Positions 55,050 to 63,891 of a DNA stretch of 64,000 nucleotides are shown in pieces; the stretch's first letter is position 1, and each line of letters begins with the position of its first letter. The DNA is taken from NCBI RefSeq assembly GCF_023516715.1, contig NZ_JAMGSI010000001.1, positions 372,001 through 436,000 on the forward strand, written 5' to 3'. A program made the position numbers and the translations under genes. Source of the DNA: Akkermansia massiliensis. Its GTDB lineage: Bacteria > Verrucomicrobiota > Verrucomicrobiia > Verrucomicrobiales > Akkermansiaceae. A model generated the notes under the pieces. The model saw nothing but the letters and a program-made list of their open reading frames with translations. It made no database searches and had not been told where the DNA came from.

Positions 55050-55078
55050 TTGACATCGGATTATTGATCCGGTTTACT
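55050..55078 (+). promoter_or_regulatory. Intact promoter of the PEP-CTERM gene at 55089 (switch F)
   Basis: TTGACA (55050-55055), 17-bp spacer consisting of the repeat, TTTACT (55073-55078). The ATG at 55089 is 11 nt past the -10, so the mRNA would be nearly leaderless. Confidence 0.7.
55054..55071 (+). repeat. Inverted repeat F-right
   Basis: Exact 18-bp inverse of F-left; the left arm is CGGATT and the right arm GATCCG. Confidence 0.85.
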
Positions 55079-55088
55079 TTGTGTCACC

Positions 55089-55880
55089 ATGAAGAAGTCC
55101 TTGTTTTCTCTGGCTCTGATTTCAAGTTCCCTGCTGGCAGTGCAGGCGGCGACTGTGCAAATTGACTTCGGGCGCGATGACGCCGCGACAGACGGAGCCC
55201 TCAATATGAATTACGGCCATTCCTCCGCAGCCCTGGGCACGATGCCGGGCGACGTCACTTTGGGATGGAGCACGGCCGGATACCCTGTGGGGGATGACGG
55301 CCATACCACGACCAAGACGCCCGGCGAAGAAAACGGGTGGAAGAACGCTTTTGGCGGCAGCATGCCTTTCTCCCTGGGAGACAGCTTCCGGGACGGCCTT
55401 TTAACGCAGACGGCGACCGGTTCCGGTTCTTTTACCGTGACTTTCAGCGGTCTTGCCGCCGGGGAATATACCTTGTCCCTTTTCGGCGGTTTCACGGGTA
55501 AGGACGTCTTTGCCGGACAGACGTGGACGATCGGAGGCGCCGACGCTTCCAACGCGACCTGGACAAACTTTGGCACAAACGCCAGCGGTGATTGGAACGA
55601 GCTTTCCACGACGACGGGCGACAGTTCCGGCGTTCTGGCTCCCGGGAATGCCGCAGACGGCTCCAATCCTTCCGCCAACAAGGGCCTTTATTCCACGGTG
55701 GAGCACATCGTGGTGGGGGAAGACGGGACGCTTACTCTCACGATTCAGGGGGACGGTTCCAGCAATTTTGGCCGTACGGCCCTCAATTACCTTTCCCTGA
55801 CCCAGGTTCCGGAACCTGCTACGGCTACTTTGAGCCTGCTGGGCCTGGCCGCTCTGTGCCTGCGCCGCCGCCGCGCCTGA
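55089..55880 (+). CDS. PEP-CTERM secreted protein
   Basis: 263 residues. The signal peptide MKKSLFSLALISSSLLAVQA is followed by a beta-rich domain (VQIDFGRDDAATDGALNMNYGHSS, YTLSLFGGFTGKDVFAGQTWTI). The C-terminal sorting tail has VPEP, a hydrophobic helix and RRRRA. By family knowledge an exosortase substrate bound for the cell surface. No catalytic motif is seen. Regulated by switch F, read here as ON. Confidence 0.85.
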   Translation: MKKSLFSLALISSSLLAVQAATVQIDFGRDDAATDGALNMNYGHSSAALGTMPGDVTLGWSTAGYPVGDDGHTTTKTPGEENGWKNAFGGSMPFSLGDSFRDGLLTQTATGSGSFTVTFSGLAAGEYTLSLFGGFTGKDVFAGQTWTIGGADASNATWTNFGTNASGDWNELSTTTGDSSGVLAPGNAADGSNPSANKGLYSTVEHIVVGEDGTLTLTIQGDGSSNFGRTALNYLSLTQVPEPATATLSLLGLAALCLRRRRA

Positions 55881-55907
55881 CCAGGAAGGTTCCAACCGTT
55901 TTTATTC

Positions 55908-55942
55908 AAAGCTGTTCCGCGTCCGCGCGGGACGGCTTTTTT
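55908..55942 (+). terminator. Terminator after the PEP-CTERM gene
   Basis: AAGCTGTTCCGCG pairs with CGCGGGACGGCTT including G-U pairs, followed by six T. Confidence 0.75.
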
Positions 55943-56108
55943 ATTTAACGGCCTTTCCCTTTCCGCGCCTTCGGGGCGGCATGTTTTCCAGCCGCGGCAA
56001 CGGTTTTTTCCATAGGGGATTATCCGTCGTTAACATAGGAACGCAGGGAGGAACGGCAAGGAAAATGCGGGGAAAGACAACTGCCGGTCCTTCAGGAAAA
56101 AAATTCCT

Positions 56109-59100
56109 TTAAATGCGGATGGTTTCCTTCAAATGGGTGGAAACAATGATGCACGCGATTCGTTCCGGCGGTATTCCCGTGATTCTGGACACGATGCGGG
56201 CGTAGGCGTTCAACTGGTTGGAGTGGCGTTCCCGCAATTGCTCCGGAGAGTTCGCATGGTCCGTCTTGAAGTCCACGATGCAGGCGCTTCCGTCATGAAG
56301 GAGCAGCCTGTCAATCACGCCGGAGATCCAACTGTTCCCGTCAATGGCTTCAATGCGCTGTTCCTTCATGATGCGTGCCGTTCCGGGAGGGGTGAAGAGT
56401 TCGCGGATGGAGGGAATCTCCATGCAGGCGGCCACCGTGCGTTCCGCCTCCGTGGCGGGATGAAGAGCCCATTCCGGCTTGTCCGATTCATCCCAGCGGG
56501 TAATCCGTTCAAAGACGGCGTGAACGGCTGAACCGAATGCGGCGGATTCCGCATCGTCGGCATATCTTCCTTCGTGGGCCGCGTCTTCTGCCGCCGGCAG
56601 GCCGGAGGGGGAAAGCCGCTCCCTGACCATCGGCCGTTGGAGGGGCCATTCCGGCGTGTCTTCCTCCGCCCGTTCCCGTACGGATTCCGTGAATTCTCCG
56701 TACCACCCGCCATGGCCGCAGGAATACAGGCATTCCGCCCCGGATTCCGGAAGCGTGTCTTCCGTTCCTTTTTCACAGGACCGGGCTGCGGAACGGACGA
56801 CCTTCCACATGGAATCCGCGGTCATTTCACCTTTTTCTTCCCGGTAGGGGAGAATGACGTACGTGGCCCGCTTGGCGCGGGTGAGCGCCACGTACAGCTT
56901 GCAGAAGCCGTCAAACTGCTGCTGGGCGCGCCATTCCCGGTAAAGCTCCTGGAGCTGTGGAACGTTCGTGTAAACGTGCCTGGAAGGGACCAGCACGATT
57001 CCTTCTATGCTGCCCTCCCGGTTCTTTTTGACAAAGTGGGTCAGGTGCCTTCCGTCTGCAAAGGGGGCGTCCCTGCCGATCTGGGGCAGGATGACGATGT
57101 CGAATCCCAGGCCCTTGGATTTGTGGATGGTCATGATCCGGACGATGCCCCCGGCAGGATCCTCCCGGCGGGTCACGTCTTCCATGTGCCTGATCCATTC
57201 ATCCAGGGAAACGCCCTTCTCGTCCACCTGTTCCGCCTCATTCTTCCAGACGGCCAGGCGGTCCCGGTGGAATTCGGTCAGTTCCGTTCCCGTCCGGGCC
57301 AGCCTCCGCTCCAGTTCCTCCATGACGGCGGCGTAGCCGTCCCGTTCCAGCAGGAGGCGCCAGGCCTTCCAGTCCATGCCTTCAGGCCGTTCCGGAGTGA
57401 CGAGGGGCCGGAGGGGGGAATGGGTGAGCAGGCCTGCGGCAAAGGGGTCTCCCGGCATGAGCAGCCAGCGGAAGAAGTACAGCAGGTTTTTTCCCAGGGG
57501 GGAATCCACGCCCACCGGAACGTCGTCGCATACCTCCGCGGGAACGCCGTGGTCCGTCAGCCAGGTCTTGATGGCTAGCGCCTGGTTTTTCGTGCTGACC
57601 AGAATGGCGGTTTCCAGGCCGCGGCGCAGGGCTCCGGTACGTTCCAGGATGTCGGCTGCCGCCTGGCACACCAGGTCGTTGGCGGTGGAGGATTCCGCCT
57701 TGGGCGTCTGCCAGATTTGGGAGACGCCGGACCGGCCTTCCAGATGGGGGGCGCACCGGTGCTCCGGATATTCCCCCCATTGTTCCAGGGCGGCGGGTTC
57801 GCAGTCCGGCGCCGTCCGGGCGTAGTCGCAGATGTCGTTCACCAGGTCCAGCACGGGCTGGACGGAACGGTAGGAGGTGGACATGCCGCGTTCTTCCAGT
57901 TGAAGCTGGGTGGAAACGGAGCGGAAAAGCTCCGGATCCCCGCCGCGCCACTGGTACACGCTCTGCTTGATGTCCCCCACCACGAAGATGCTGCCTTCGC
58001 TCCCGGCCTTGGATTCCGTCAGGTCGTCCAGAAAAGGCTTGATGACGCGCCACTGGGACTGGGACGTGTCCTGGAATTCATCCAGCATCCAATGGTCATA
58101 GCGGCAGTACATGCGGTATTGCAGGTCTCTCTTGAGCTCCGGCGTGACGGCTCCCCCGCCCAGCATGCGCGTGACGTCGTGAAACAGGAACCTTCCCTTG
58201 TTGCGGACCAGGGAGGAGTATTTGCCTTCAAAAAGGAGCATCAGTCCGTGCGTGGCGCGGGTGCGGCGCAGCGCCTGCAGGACCTCCATGCGCAGCCAGC
58301 TCTGGATGAGTTCTTCCAGCGGAGGGGACCAGAAGTCCTTGAATTTTTCCCGCGCCTCTTCCACGGTGATGTTCCAGGAAGAACCTCCGTCCGTGCGGAA
58401 GCGCACGCGGCCCAGCCTGGCGTATTGGGAGAAACCGTTCAGGAAGCGCAGGAACAGTTCTTTGTTTTTGGAGCCGTTTTTCCCTTCCGGAGCGGGCGCC
58501 TGCTGTGCCTGGAAAGCCACGGCATGCAGGACGGCGTCAAATTGTTCCAGGGGAACGGGGGGGGCCAGTTCTTCCGGCGTGAAGCCCAGCGCGACGGGGT
58601 TTCCCCATGTTCCGGCGTCCGGTTCGTCCAGGAAAAGTTCGTGGTAGGTGTTGAGACGCCGCATCATGGAATCCTCCGCATCCGCGGCTTCCGCATCGGA
58701 GTCCGCTCCGGAGAGGAAGGCGTCTTCAAAATTCCGCCTCCGCTCCCTGTTCACGGAGCATTCCCGGTACAGGGAAAGCAGGGCTTCGCGGCGCGCCAGC
58801 TTCTCCGCCGTGGTGTCAATCATGCTGAAGCCGCTGACGCCCAGCTCAAAGGTGCTGGTGGAGGCAATCTGGGCAAAAAGGCTGTCAATGGTGCAGAGGT
58901 TGAGGCGCGCCAGGTTCTGCACCAGGATGTGCAGCAGATGCCGGAAACGCTCCCGGTGCAGGTTTTCCGCCTTCCATGCCTCCGTTGCTCCGGGCCAGAT
59001 GCCGGGTTCCCCCGGTGTTCCCTTGATGACCGTCCAGAGCTGTTCTTTCAGGCGTTGCGCCCCCTCCTCGTCCGTAGCCCCCGCAGCCAGGTCCGTCAGG

Positions 59101-59270
59101 ATGCGGTCCTTGAATTCCCCTGCCGCCTTCCGGGTGAAGGTGATGGCGATGAGCCGTTCGGGGTGGCTGCCGTGGTTCAGAGCCAGCAGCCCCAGGAAGC
59201 GCAGGGAAAGCTGGTAGGTTTTTCCCGTTCCGGCGGATGCGGAGATCAGCATGTTGGTCAGGGAGAACAT
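56109..59270 (-). CDS. addA: AddA/RecB-like UvrD helicase with C-terminal nuclease domain
   Basis: 1053 residues from the ATG at 59270 (MFSLTNMLISASAGTGKT, Walker A at 11-18). Helicase motifs follow: AITFTRKAAGEFKDR, a DEFQDTSQSQW Walker B, VVGDIKQSVYQWRGGD, TIHKSKGLGFDIV and ALTRAKRATYV. The C-terminal PD-(D/E)XK nuclease shows GVIDRLLLHDGSACIVDFKTD and QLNAYA. It unwinds and degrades broken DNA ends with its partner, loading RecA. It starts one base after the stop of the AddB-like gene, hence an operon; its N-terminal Met is followed by a Leu/Asn, a typical AddA start. Confidence 0.88.
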   Translation of the reverse strand: MFSLTNMLISASAGTGKTYQLSLRFLGLLALNHGSHPERLIAITFTRKAAGEFKDRILTDLAAGATDEEGAQRLKEQLWTVIKGTPGEPGIWPGATEAWKAENLHRERFRHLLHILVQNLARLNLCTIDSLFAQIASTSTFELGVSGFSMIDTTAEKLARREALLSLYRECSVNRERRRNFEDAFLSGADSDAEAADAEDSMMRRLNTYHELFLDEPDAGTWGNPVALGFTPEELAPPVPLEQFDAVLHAVAFQAQQAPAPEGKNGSKNKELFLRFLNGFSQYARLGRVRFRTDGGSSWNITVEEAREKFKDFWSPPLEELIQSWLRMEVLQALRRTRATHGLMLLFEGKYSSLVRNKGRFLFHDVTRMLGGGAVTPELKRDLQYRMYCRYDHWMLDEFQDTSQSQWRVIKPFLDDLTESKAGSEGSIFVVGDIKQSVYQWRGGDPELFRSVSTQLQLEERGMSTSYRSVQPVLDLVNDICDYARTAPDCEPAALEQWGEYPEHRCAPHLEGRSGVSQIWQTPKAESSTANDLVCQAAADILERTGALRRGLETAILVSTKNQALAIKTWLTDHGVPAEVCDDVPVGVDSPLGKNLLYFFRWLLMPGDPFAAGLLTHSPLRPLVTPERPEGMDWKAWRLLLERDGYAAVMEELERRLARTGTELTEFHRDRLAVWKNEAEQVDEKGVSLDEWIRHMEDVTRREDPAGGIVRIMTIHKSKGLGFDIVILPQIGRDAPFADGRHLTHFVKKNREGSIEGIVLVPSRHVYTNVPQLQELYREWRAQQQFDGFCKLYVALTRAKRATYVILPYREEKGEMTADSMWKVVRSAARSCEKGTEDTLPESGAECLYSCGHGGWYGEFTESVRERAEEDTPEWPLQRPMVRERLSPSGLPAAEDAAHEGRYADDAESAAFGSAVHAVFERITRWDESDKPEWALHPATEAERTVAACMEIPSIRELFTPPGTARIMKEQRIEAIDGNSWISGVIDRLLLHDGSACIVDFKTDHANSPEQLRERHSNQLNAYARIVSRITGIPPERIACIIVSTHLKETIRI

Positions 59271-59271
59271 C

Positions 59272-62145
59272 TCAGAAAGGCAGGTGGGGGGTGAGGTTGA
59301 GGCCCAGCAGGTCCTGCAGGCTTTCACGCCGGGAGGCCATCAGGTCCTTGAACACGTCGTAGGAGGGAGGGTTCCAGCCCAGTTCCTCCGCGGTGATGAG
59401 CCCGCGGCCCTCATGAAGGAGCTTCATCAGCTCCACCGTCCAGGCGCGCGCGCTGTCCAGCGCGCATTCCTCATAGCCGGGCATGGGGTCGTGAAGCGTG
59501 TCCCAGGCAGAGATGCCGATGTCCAGCGGATTGGCGGGAAGGGCGTAATACGCCGCCGAAGGGTGGCCGCCATAGGCTTCCGCGGCCCACAGCACGTAAA
59601 CGGGCAGTTGCAGGTCTTTCCAGCGCGCGTGCGCCAGCCTTCCGTTTTTCTGGCGTTTGGTGTAGGGCCGCAGGGCCGGGGAAAGCAGGGACAGGGCGTC
59701 CGGGCGCCCGATCGGTTCCAGATGCTTTCTTTCACAGGATGCGGCTGCTCCCGTTTTGTAGTCAATGACCCGTATGCGGCCGTCCGCGTGGCGGTCGATG
59801 CGGTCAATGCGGAATTTCATGGGGAAGCCGCCCAGGGACCAGTCTTCCACCTGGTGCTCAAAGGCGATGCAGGACCAGCCTTCCTGAAGGTCCTGCAAAT
59901 GCTGGACGGCGTAAACGGAAAGCCTCTGCTCCATGGAGCGTTTTTGCAGCAGCAGGGGCATGAGGGGCGTGGGGCCGTATTGTTTCCGGAAGGTTTGTTC
60001 CAGTATTTCCGTGATGGCGTCCTGAAGGGCGGCGGCTTCCATGCCGTCTTTCAGGGCGGCGTGTTCCCGGCAGAAGCATTCCAGCACATCGTGCAGCATG
60101 GTGCCCAGTTCGTTGACGGCCATGTCCTCCTTGTCCGGCAGGAACTCCTCCTCATTCATGTGCAGGGCCTCCCGCATCCAGAAGCGCATGGGGCACGCCA
60201 GGAACCTTTTGAGGACGGAAGGGGAGAAGGCCAGCCCTTTTTCCTTCCACGGGTTTTTGTAGCCGGGCGCCATCGCGCCGATGTCCGTGGCGGCCTTCCA
60301 GCCTTCTGCGGGCTGAAGGTACCAGCTTCCGCGCTGGTAGGGGAGGGGTGCGGGCGGATCGCTGATTTCCCGGAAAAGCTGTTCCACGCGGTGCGGCAGT
60401 TCCGCGTCCGGGCAGCGCATGAGCAGGGAGGAAGGCGTCAGCGGATCGTTTTTGCTGCTGGTCCGGGAGAGAATGATGGTGAGGCTGCCCTCCCGTTCCC
60501 GTGAATGGAGCAGGGCGGTCAGCAGGAAGCTGTCCCGGGCTTTTTTCCGGTTGAAGGAATCGATGCCTAGGGCTTCCCTCAGTTCCTCCGGCATGAACTG
60601 GTCGGAAACGCCGCCTTCCGGTACGGTCCCCTCGTTCAATCCCGTCAGAATAAGGTGTTTCTCCGGGCGGAAGTGGACTTCCATCCAGCCCAGGGAATCC
60701 AGTACCGCGTGGGCCTTCCTTCTGTTTTTGACGCGCAGCGGCTGAAGGCATTTCATCAGGAGCTGGAGGGCCGTCTCCGGTCTGGAGAAGGCGGTGGAGC
60801 GTTGCTGAAGGCGTATGAGGCCGGAAAGGCAGGAATGGAGCATTTCCATGGCTTCCGTTTCCGGACCGTAGGCGTTCGCCAGAGCCGGGAACCATTCCAT
60901 CAGCCTTTCCCCCAGCGTGCCGGGTTCCGCCATCCGGTTCCGCCAGGCCAGAATGGCCTGGATGGAAGGGAGGGCGGCCGGATAAAATTCCTTCAGCCTG
61001 GAAATCAGGTAATCTTCCGATTCCGGAAGGAACTTCTGCTGGATTTTATCCAGCGCGGCGCAGCAGTACTGCTGGTTGCCTATTCCCAGGGAGGCGCAGA
61101 GCAGGGAGGAACGCGCCAGGCAGAAGACGGGCCGCGCCGCGCCCTTTTCTTCCAGCGCCTGCCGCAGGTGGCGGAGCAGGTCCATGACGCCGGTTCCGGC
61201 AAAGGGTTTCCCTTCCGGATTGTGGAGGCCCCAGCCGTATTCCCGCAGGGCGGCATCCAGGGCTACGTTCATGTCCGGATCACAAACGCCCAGGGCGACG
61301 TCCGGCGTTGTTCCCTCCGCTGTGCGGGCGACCATGCGGCACGTTTCCCCGGCCAGCCGGGCAGGGTTGGCCGTGATCCTGATCTGGGCGTCGCTGATAT
61401 GGATGGGGCACTGGGTCCAGACTTCCGGAAGGGGGCATCCCCAGGAGTCAAAGGAACCGGCTTCCTCTTCCGGCGCGTGTATCCATATCTGGACGGGCAC
61501 GCCGCTGCGTTCCGCATGCTGGAGGGCCTGGCGCAGGGGACGCGGAACGTCCGCTACGCAGGCCAGGATGACGTGCCCTCCTGTTTCCCGCAGGGAATGG
61601 AGCAGATGCGGCGGTGCTTCCGCCTCCATGGCGGTTCTGTCCGCAAGCTGCCAGCCTTTCAACTGTTGCGTGCAGTACTCCGACAACCTGTCCATGTCCG
61701 TCCAGCGTTCGTCACGGCCCGCGCAGGAATCCTGGGCCATGCCGCAGGAAATGCCCTGGTTCGCCATGGCGTGTTTAAGGCTTTGCAGGCTGCCCGCCAT
61801 TTCCAGCATGCTGGAAAAATCCTCCGGCATGTGCCGGGGGAACAGGCGCGGATAAAGACGGTGGGGAGAGGTTCCCAGCGCCTGGAGCCAGCCGGCCAGC
61901 TCTTCCAGGACGGAAGCCGTTTCCTCCTTTTCCTCCAGCCGGGGGAACTGGTCCGCCGGAATAACCTGGGGGGCGAAGATGGCCTGTGCGCTGGAAATGG
62001 AGGCAAGGTATTCCCTCAATTGCCTGCCGGATTCCCGTGTGGGGACCAGCACCAGATTCCGGTGGAAGTCGTTTCCCAGGGAAAGCAGCCGCTCCGCTAC
62101 AGCCCGGCAGGCCGGTTTGTCCCAGGATAGAAAGAGTCGGTTCAT
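59272..62145 (-). CDS. addB: AddB-like PD-(D/E)XK nuclease subunit
   Basis: 957 residues starting MNRLFLSWDKPACRAVAERLLSLGNDFHRNLVLVPTRESGRQLREYL, with the Walker A loop lost, as in many AddB/RecC-like partners. The C-terminal domain has the nuclease pattern KFRIDRIDRHADGRIRVIDYKTGAA and FLACPMRFWMREALHM. It forms an end-processing complex with the adjacent AddA. I could not place all four Cys of the AddB iron-sulfur cluster with confidence, so the symbol rests on gene order and the C-terminal domain. Confidence 0.78.
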   Translation of the reverse strand: MNRLFLSWDKPACRAVAERLLSLGNDFHRNLVLVPTRESGRQLREYLASISSAQAIFAPQVIPADQFPRLEEKEETASVLEELAGWLQALGTSPHRLYPRLFPRHMPEDFSSMLEMAGSLQSLKHAMANQGISCGMAQDSCAGRDERWTDMDRLSEYCTQQLKGWQLADRTAMEAEAPPHLLHSLRETGGHVILACVADVPRPLRQALQHAERSGVPVQIWIHAPEEEAGSFDSWGCPLPEVWTQCPIHISDAQIRITANPARLAGETCRMVARTAEGTTPDVALGVCDPDMNVALDAALREYGWGLHNPEGKPFAGTGVMDLLRHLRQALEEKGAARPVFCLARSSLLCASLGIGNQQYCCAALDKIQQKFLPESEDYLISRLKEFYPAALPSIQAILAWRNRMAEPGTLGERLMEWFPALANAYGPETEAMEMLHSCLSGLIRLQQRSTAFSRPETALQLLMKCLQPLRVKNRRKAHAVLDSLGWMEVHFRPEKHLILTGLNEGTVPEGGVSDQFMPEELREALGIDSFNRKKARDSFLLTALLHSREREGSLTIILSRTSSKNDPLTPSSLLMRCPDAELPHRVEQLFREISDPPAPLPYQRGSWYLQPAEGWKAATDIGAMAPGYKNPWKEKGLAFSPSVLKRFLACPMRFWMREALHMNEEEFLPDKEDMAVNELGTMLHDVLECFCREHAALKDGMEAAALQDAITEILEQTFRKQYGPTPLMPLLLQKRSMEQRLSVYAVQHLQDLQEGWSCIAFEHQVEDWSLGGFPMKFRIDRIDRHADGRIRVIDYKTGAAASCERKHLEPIGRPDALSLLSPALRPYTKRQKNGRLAHARWKDLQLPVYVLWAAEAYGGHPSAAYYALPANPLDIGISAWDTLHDPMPGYEECALDSARAWTVELMKLLHEGRGLITAEELGWNPPSYDVFKDLMASRRESLQDLLGLNLTPHLPF

Positions 62146-62563
62146 GGCAGGGAAGCAGGACTCCCCGGAAAGGGGAAAAGGCGGAGACTACGGGCGTATT
62201 ATACCTTGCCGGGGCGTATTTTCCCATCTATTTTTTCAGGGCTGCCGGGAGGGGGATGGGAGATCACGGAGTGTCAGGGGCTTTAGTGGCGTTTTAGCTT
62301 TGAGGGAGGGATGCCTTTTTTTGTATCCGCGGATTTTTGCCTGGGAAGGAAGGCTTCCGGTTTTTGGACGGGAGCTTTTCCGCCCCTTCGTGGAGGGGAA
62401 TTTTCTCTTGCTGTGTTCCGCCCGGCGTCCGTAGGGACCGGGAGGACCTTCTTCCCAGAAGGGAGTTCACCAAGTGGCTTTTTCGGGAATGCCCCGCCTC
62501 CCTAAACAAGTGTGTTCATTCCTGCGTGGCTGTAGAAGGCCGTTTTCTGAAGTTCCCGATTAT
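62146..62563. other. Intergenic stretch, no supported gene
   Basis: Contains TATAAT on the minus strand (62198-62203), a possible -10 box of the addB operon, with no clear -35. No other signal is seen. Confidence 0.4.
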
Positions 62564-63481
62564 TTACGGCTCCTGAACGGCGGTCTTTTTTCCGGTTCTG
62601 GTGACCAGAAGCACGCCCGTGAAAACCAGCAGGACGGAAAGGGTTTTCATCCAGCCGAAGTGGTCCATCCCCCACAGCACCGCTACGGAAGAGGCAATCA
62701 CCGGCTGGCAGTAGTTGTACATGCTGACCGCGGTGGGTTTCAGCCGCTGCTGTGCGAAGGACAGGCAGATGTAGCTTACAAAGGTAGCGAATGCCACCAC
62801 GTAGGCAATGCCCAGCCACGTTTGCATGGGAAGTGCGGAATAACGGATGGAAACCACGTCCCGGAAGGTGAAGGGCAGGCAGGCGATGGCGGCGTAGGTG
62901 AACATCCATTTCATCAGGGTGACGGGCGAGTATCTGCCGATCAGGTTTTTAAAGAAGACGAAGTAAACGGCTACGCTGCACTGGGAGGCCAGGCAAAGGA
63001 TGTCCCCCAGCAGGTTGTTGTCTCCCGGCAGGGCCGCCGCACGCCCTCCGCTGCCGGAAACCAGCAGAATGGCTCCGATGGCGCTGGCGCAGACCCCGAT
63101 GATTTTTTTTCCCGTGATCATTTCCCGGAGGACGAAGGCCGCCAGAATCATGGTCAGTACCGGCGTAATGGTGGTGATGATGGCCGCATCCGCCGGAGAG
63201 GTGAATCCCACGCCCACCGTGAAGGCCATCTGGTTGAAAATGATGCCGAACAGGGAGGCGTAAAACAGGGTCAGCCGGTCCTTCCTTGCAATGGTTTCCC
63301 CGGGCACGAAGGCGGAGGCCAGCCAGAACAGGATGGCCGCTCCCAGCAGGCGGAAGGTAGCCAGGGAAGCGGAGCTGACTTCCCCCGGCTGCATGACCAG
63401 TTTGCTGACCGGAGACATGAGGCCCCAGATAATGGCCGCCGCTCCCATCGCGATATGTCCCTTCAGGGTTCCGGATTCCAT
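62564..63481 (-). CDS. EamA/DMT-family transporter
   Basis: 305 residues with 10 membrane helices in two repeated halves. The ATG at 63481 starts MESGTLKGHIAMGAAAIIWGLMSPVSKLVM, matching the EamA N-terminus; a longer frame upstream is not credible. Repeats such as DAAIITTITPVLTMILAAFVLREMITGKKIIGVCASAIGAILL and QPVIASSVAVLWGMDHFGWMKTLSVLLVFTGVLLV are typical. Inner membrane exporter of amino acids or other metabolites; substrate unknown. Single gene. Confidence 0.88.
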   Translation of the reverse strand: MESGTLKGHIAMGAAAIIWGLMSPVSKLVMQPGEVSSASLATFRLLGAAILFWLASAFVPGETIARKDRLTLFYASLFGIIFNQMAFTVGVGFTSPADAAIITTITPVLTMILAAFVLREMITGKKIIGVCASAIGAILLVSGSGGRAAALPGDNNLLGDILCLASQCSVAVYFVFFKNLIGRYSPVTLMKWMFTYAAIACLPFTFRDVVSIRYSALPMQTWLGIAYVVAFATFVSYICLSFAQQRLKPTAVSMYNYCQPVIASSVAVLWGMDHFGWMKTLSVLLVFTGVLLVTRTGKKTAVQEP

Positions 63482-63891
63482 GGTACGGCCCGCTGCGCAG
63501 CGGGCAACGCATTCTCCGCTTCCGCGGACGGATTGCAAGAGTTTTTAGCGCGGAACCGCAGCCCCGGAGAGAACGGCCAGGCGGGGAGAGGGGCATGCTC
63601 ATCCGGGGAATTGGGAAGGTATGGCTCTCCGGTTTTTTCCCCCTGACGCCGGGCAGGTCCGGTTTCCGTCTTCATTTGATTTTAACGGGAAAATGATTGA
63701 CCCGCCGTTCGTCCAAAATTGCATCGGCTCCTATGGGGCGGGAGTGGCGGTATTGCCCGCTTTCCGCCTCAACTCCATGCGGCAGGATTTGAGGCGGAAC
63801 AGGAATAAGAAGACCCTGGCTGAAGTCCTGTTCCTTTACGGGGACGCTGATGCAGGCGTTTTTATCGGGGTCCCTGCGGGTGGCCGGGCTT
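63482..63891. other. Intergenic stretch, no supported gene
   Basis: About 410 bp between the transporter and the last partial gene. Two overlapping opposed frames exist but neither has a family match; nothing is called. Confidence 0.35.

Larger units (their letters stand above)
54901..55071. other. Putative invertible segment, switch F (read as ON)
   Basis: CGGATCAATAATCCGATG (54901-54918) and its exact 18-bp inverse (55054-55071) enclose 135 very AT-rich bp. TTGACA (55050-55055) lies at the inner border of the right copy and is joined to TTTACT outside it. After inversion the -35 position would read CAATCA. The left flank has no -10 box. Confidence 0.65.

Noticed and set aside
13719-55071. 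The CGGATT-NNN-AATCCG elements as plain operators, REP-type repeats or terminators
   Set aside because: Terminators are ruled out by the absence of T runs. Operators and REP elements do not explain the strict pairing in inverse orientation, the shared centre within a pair and the -35 box at only one inner border. An operator role in addition to recombination cannot be excluded.
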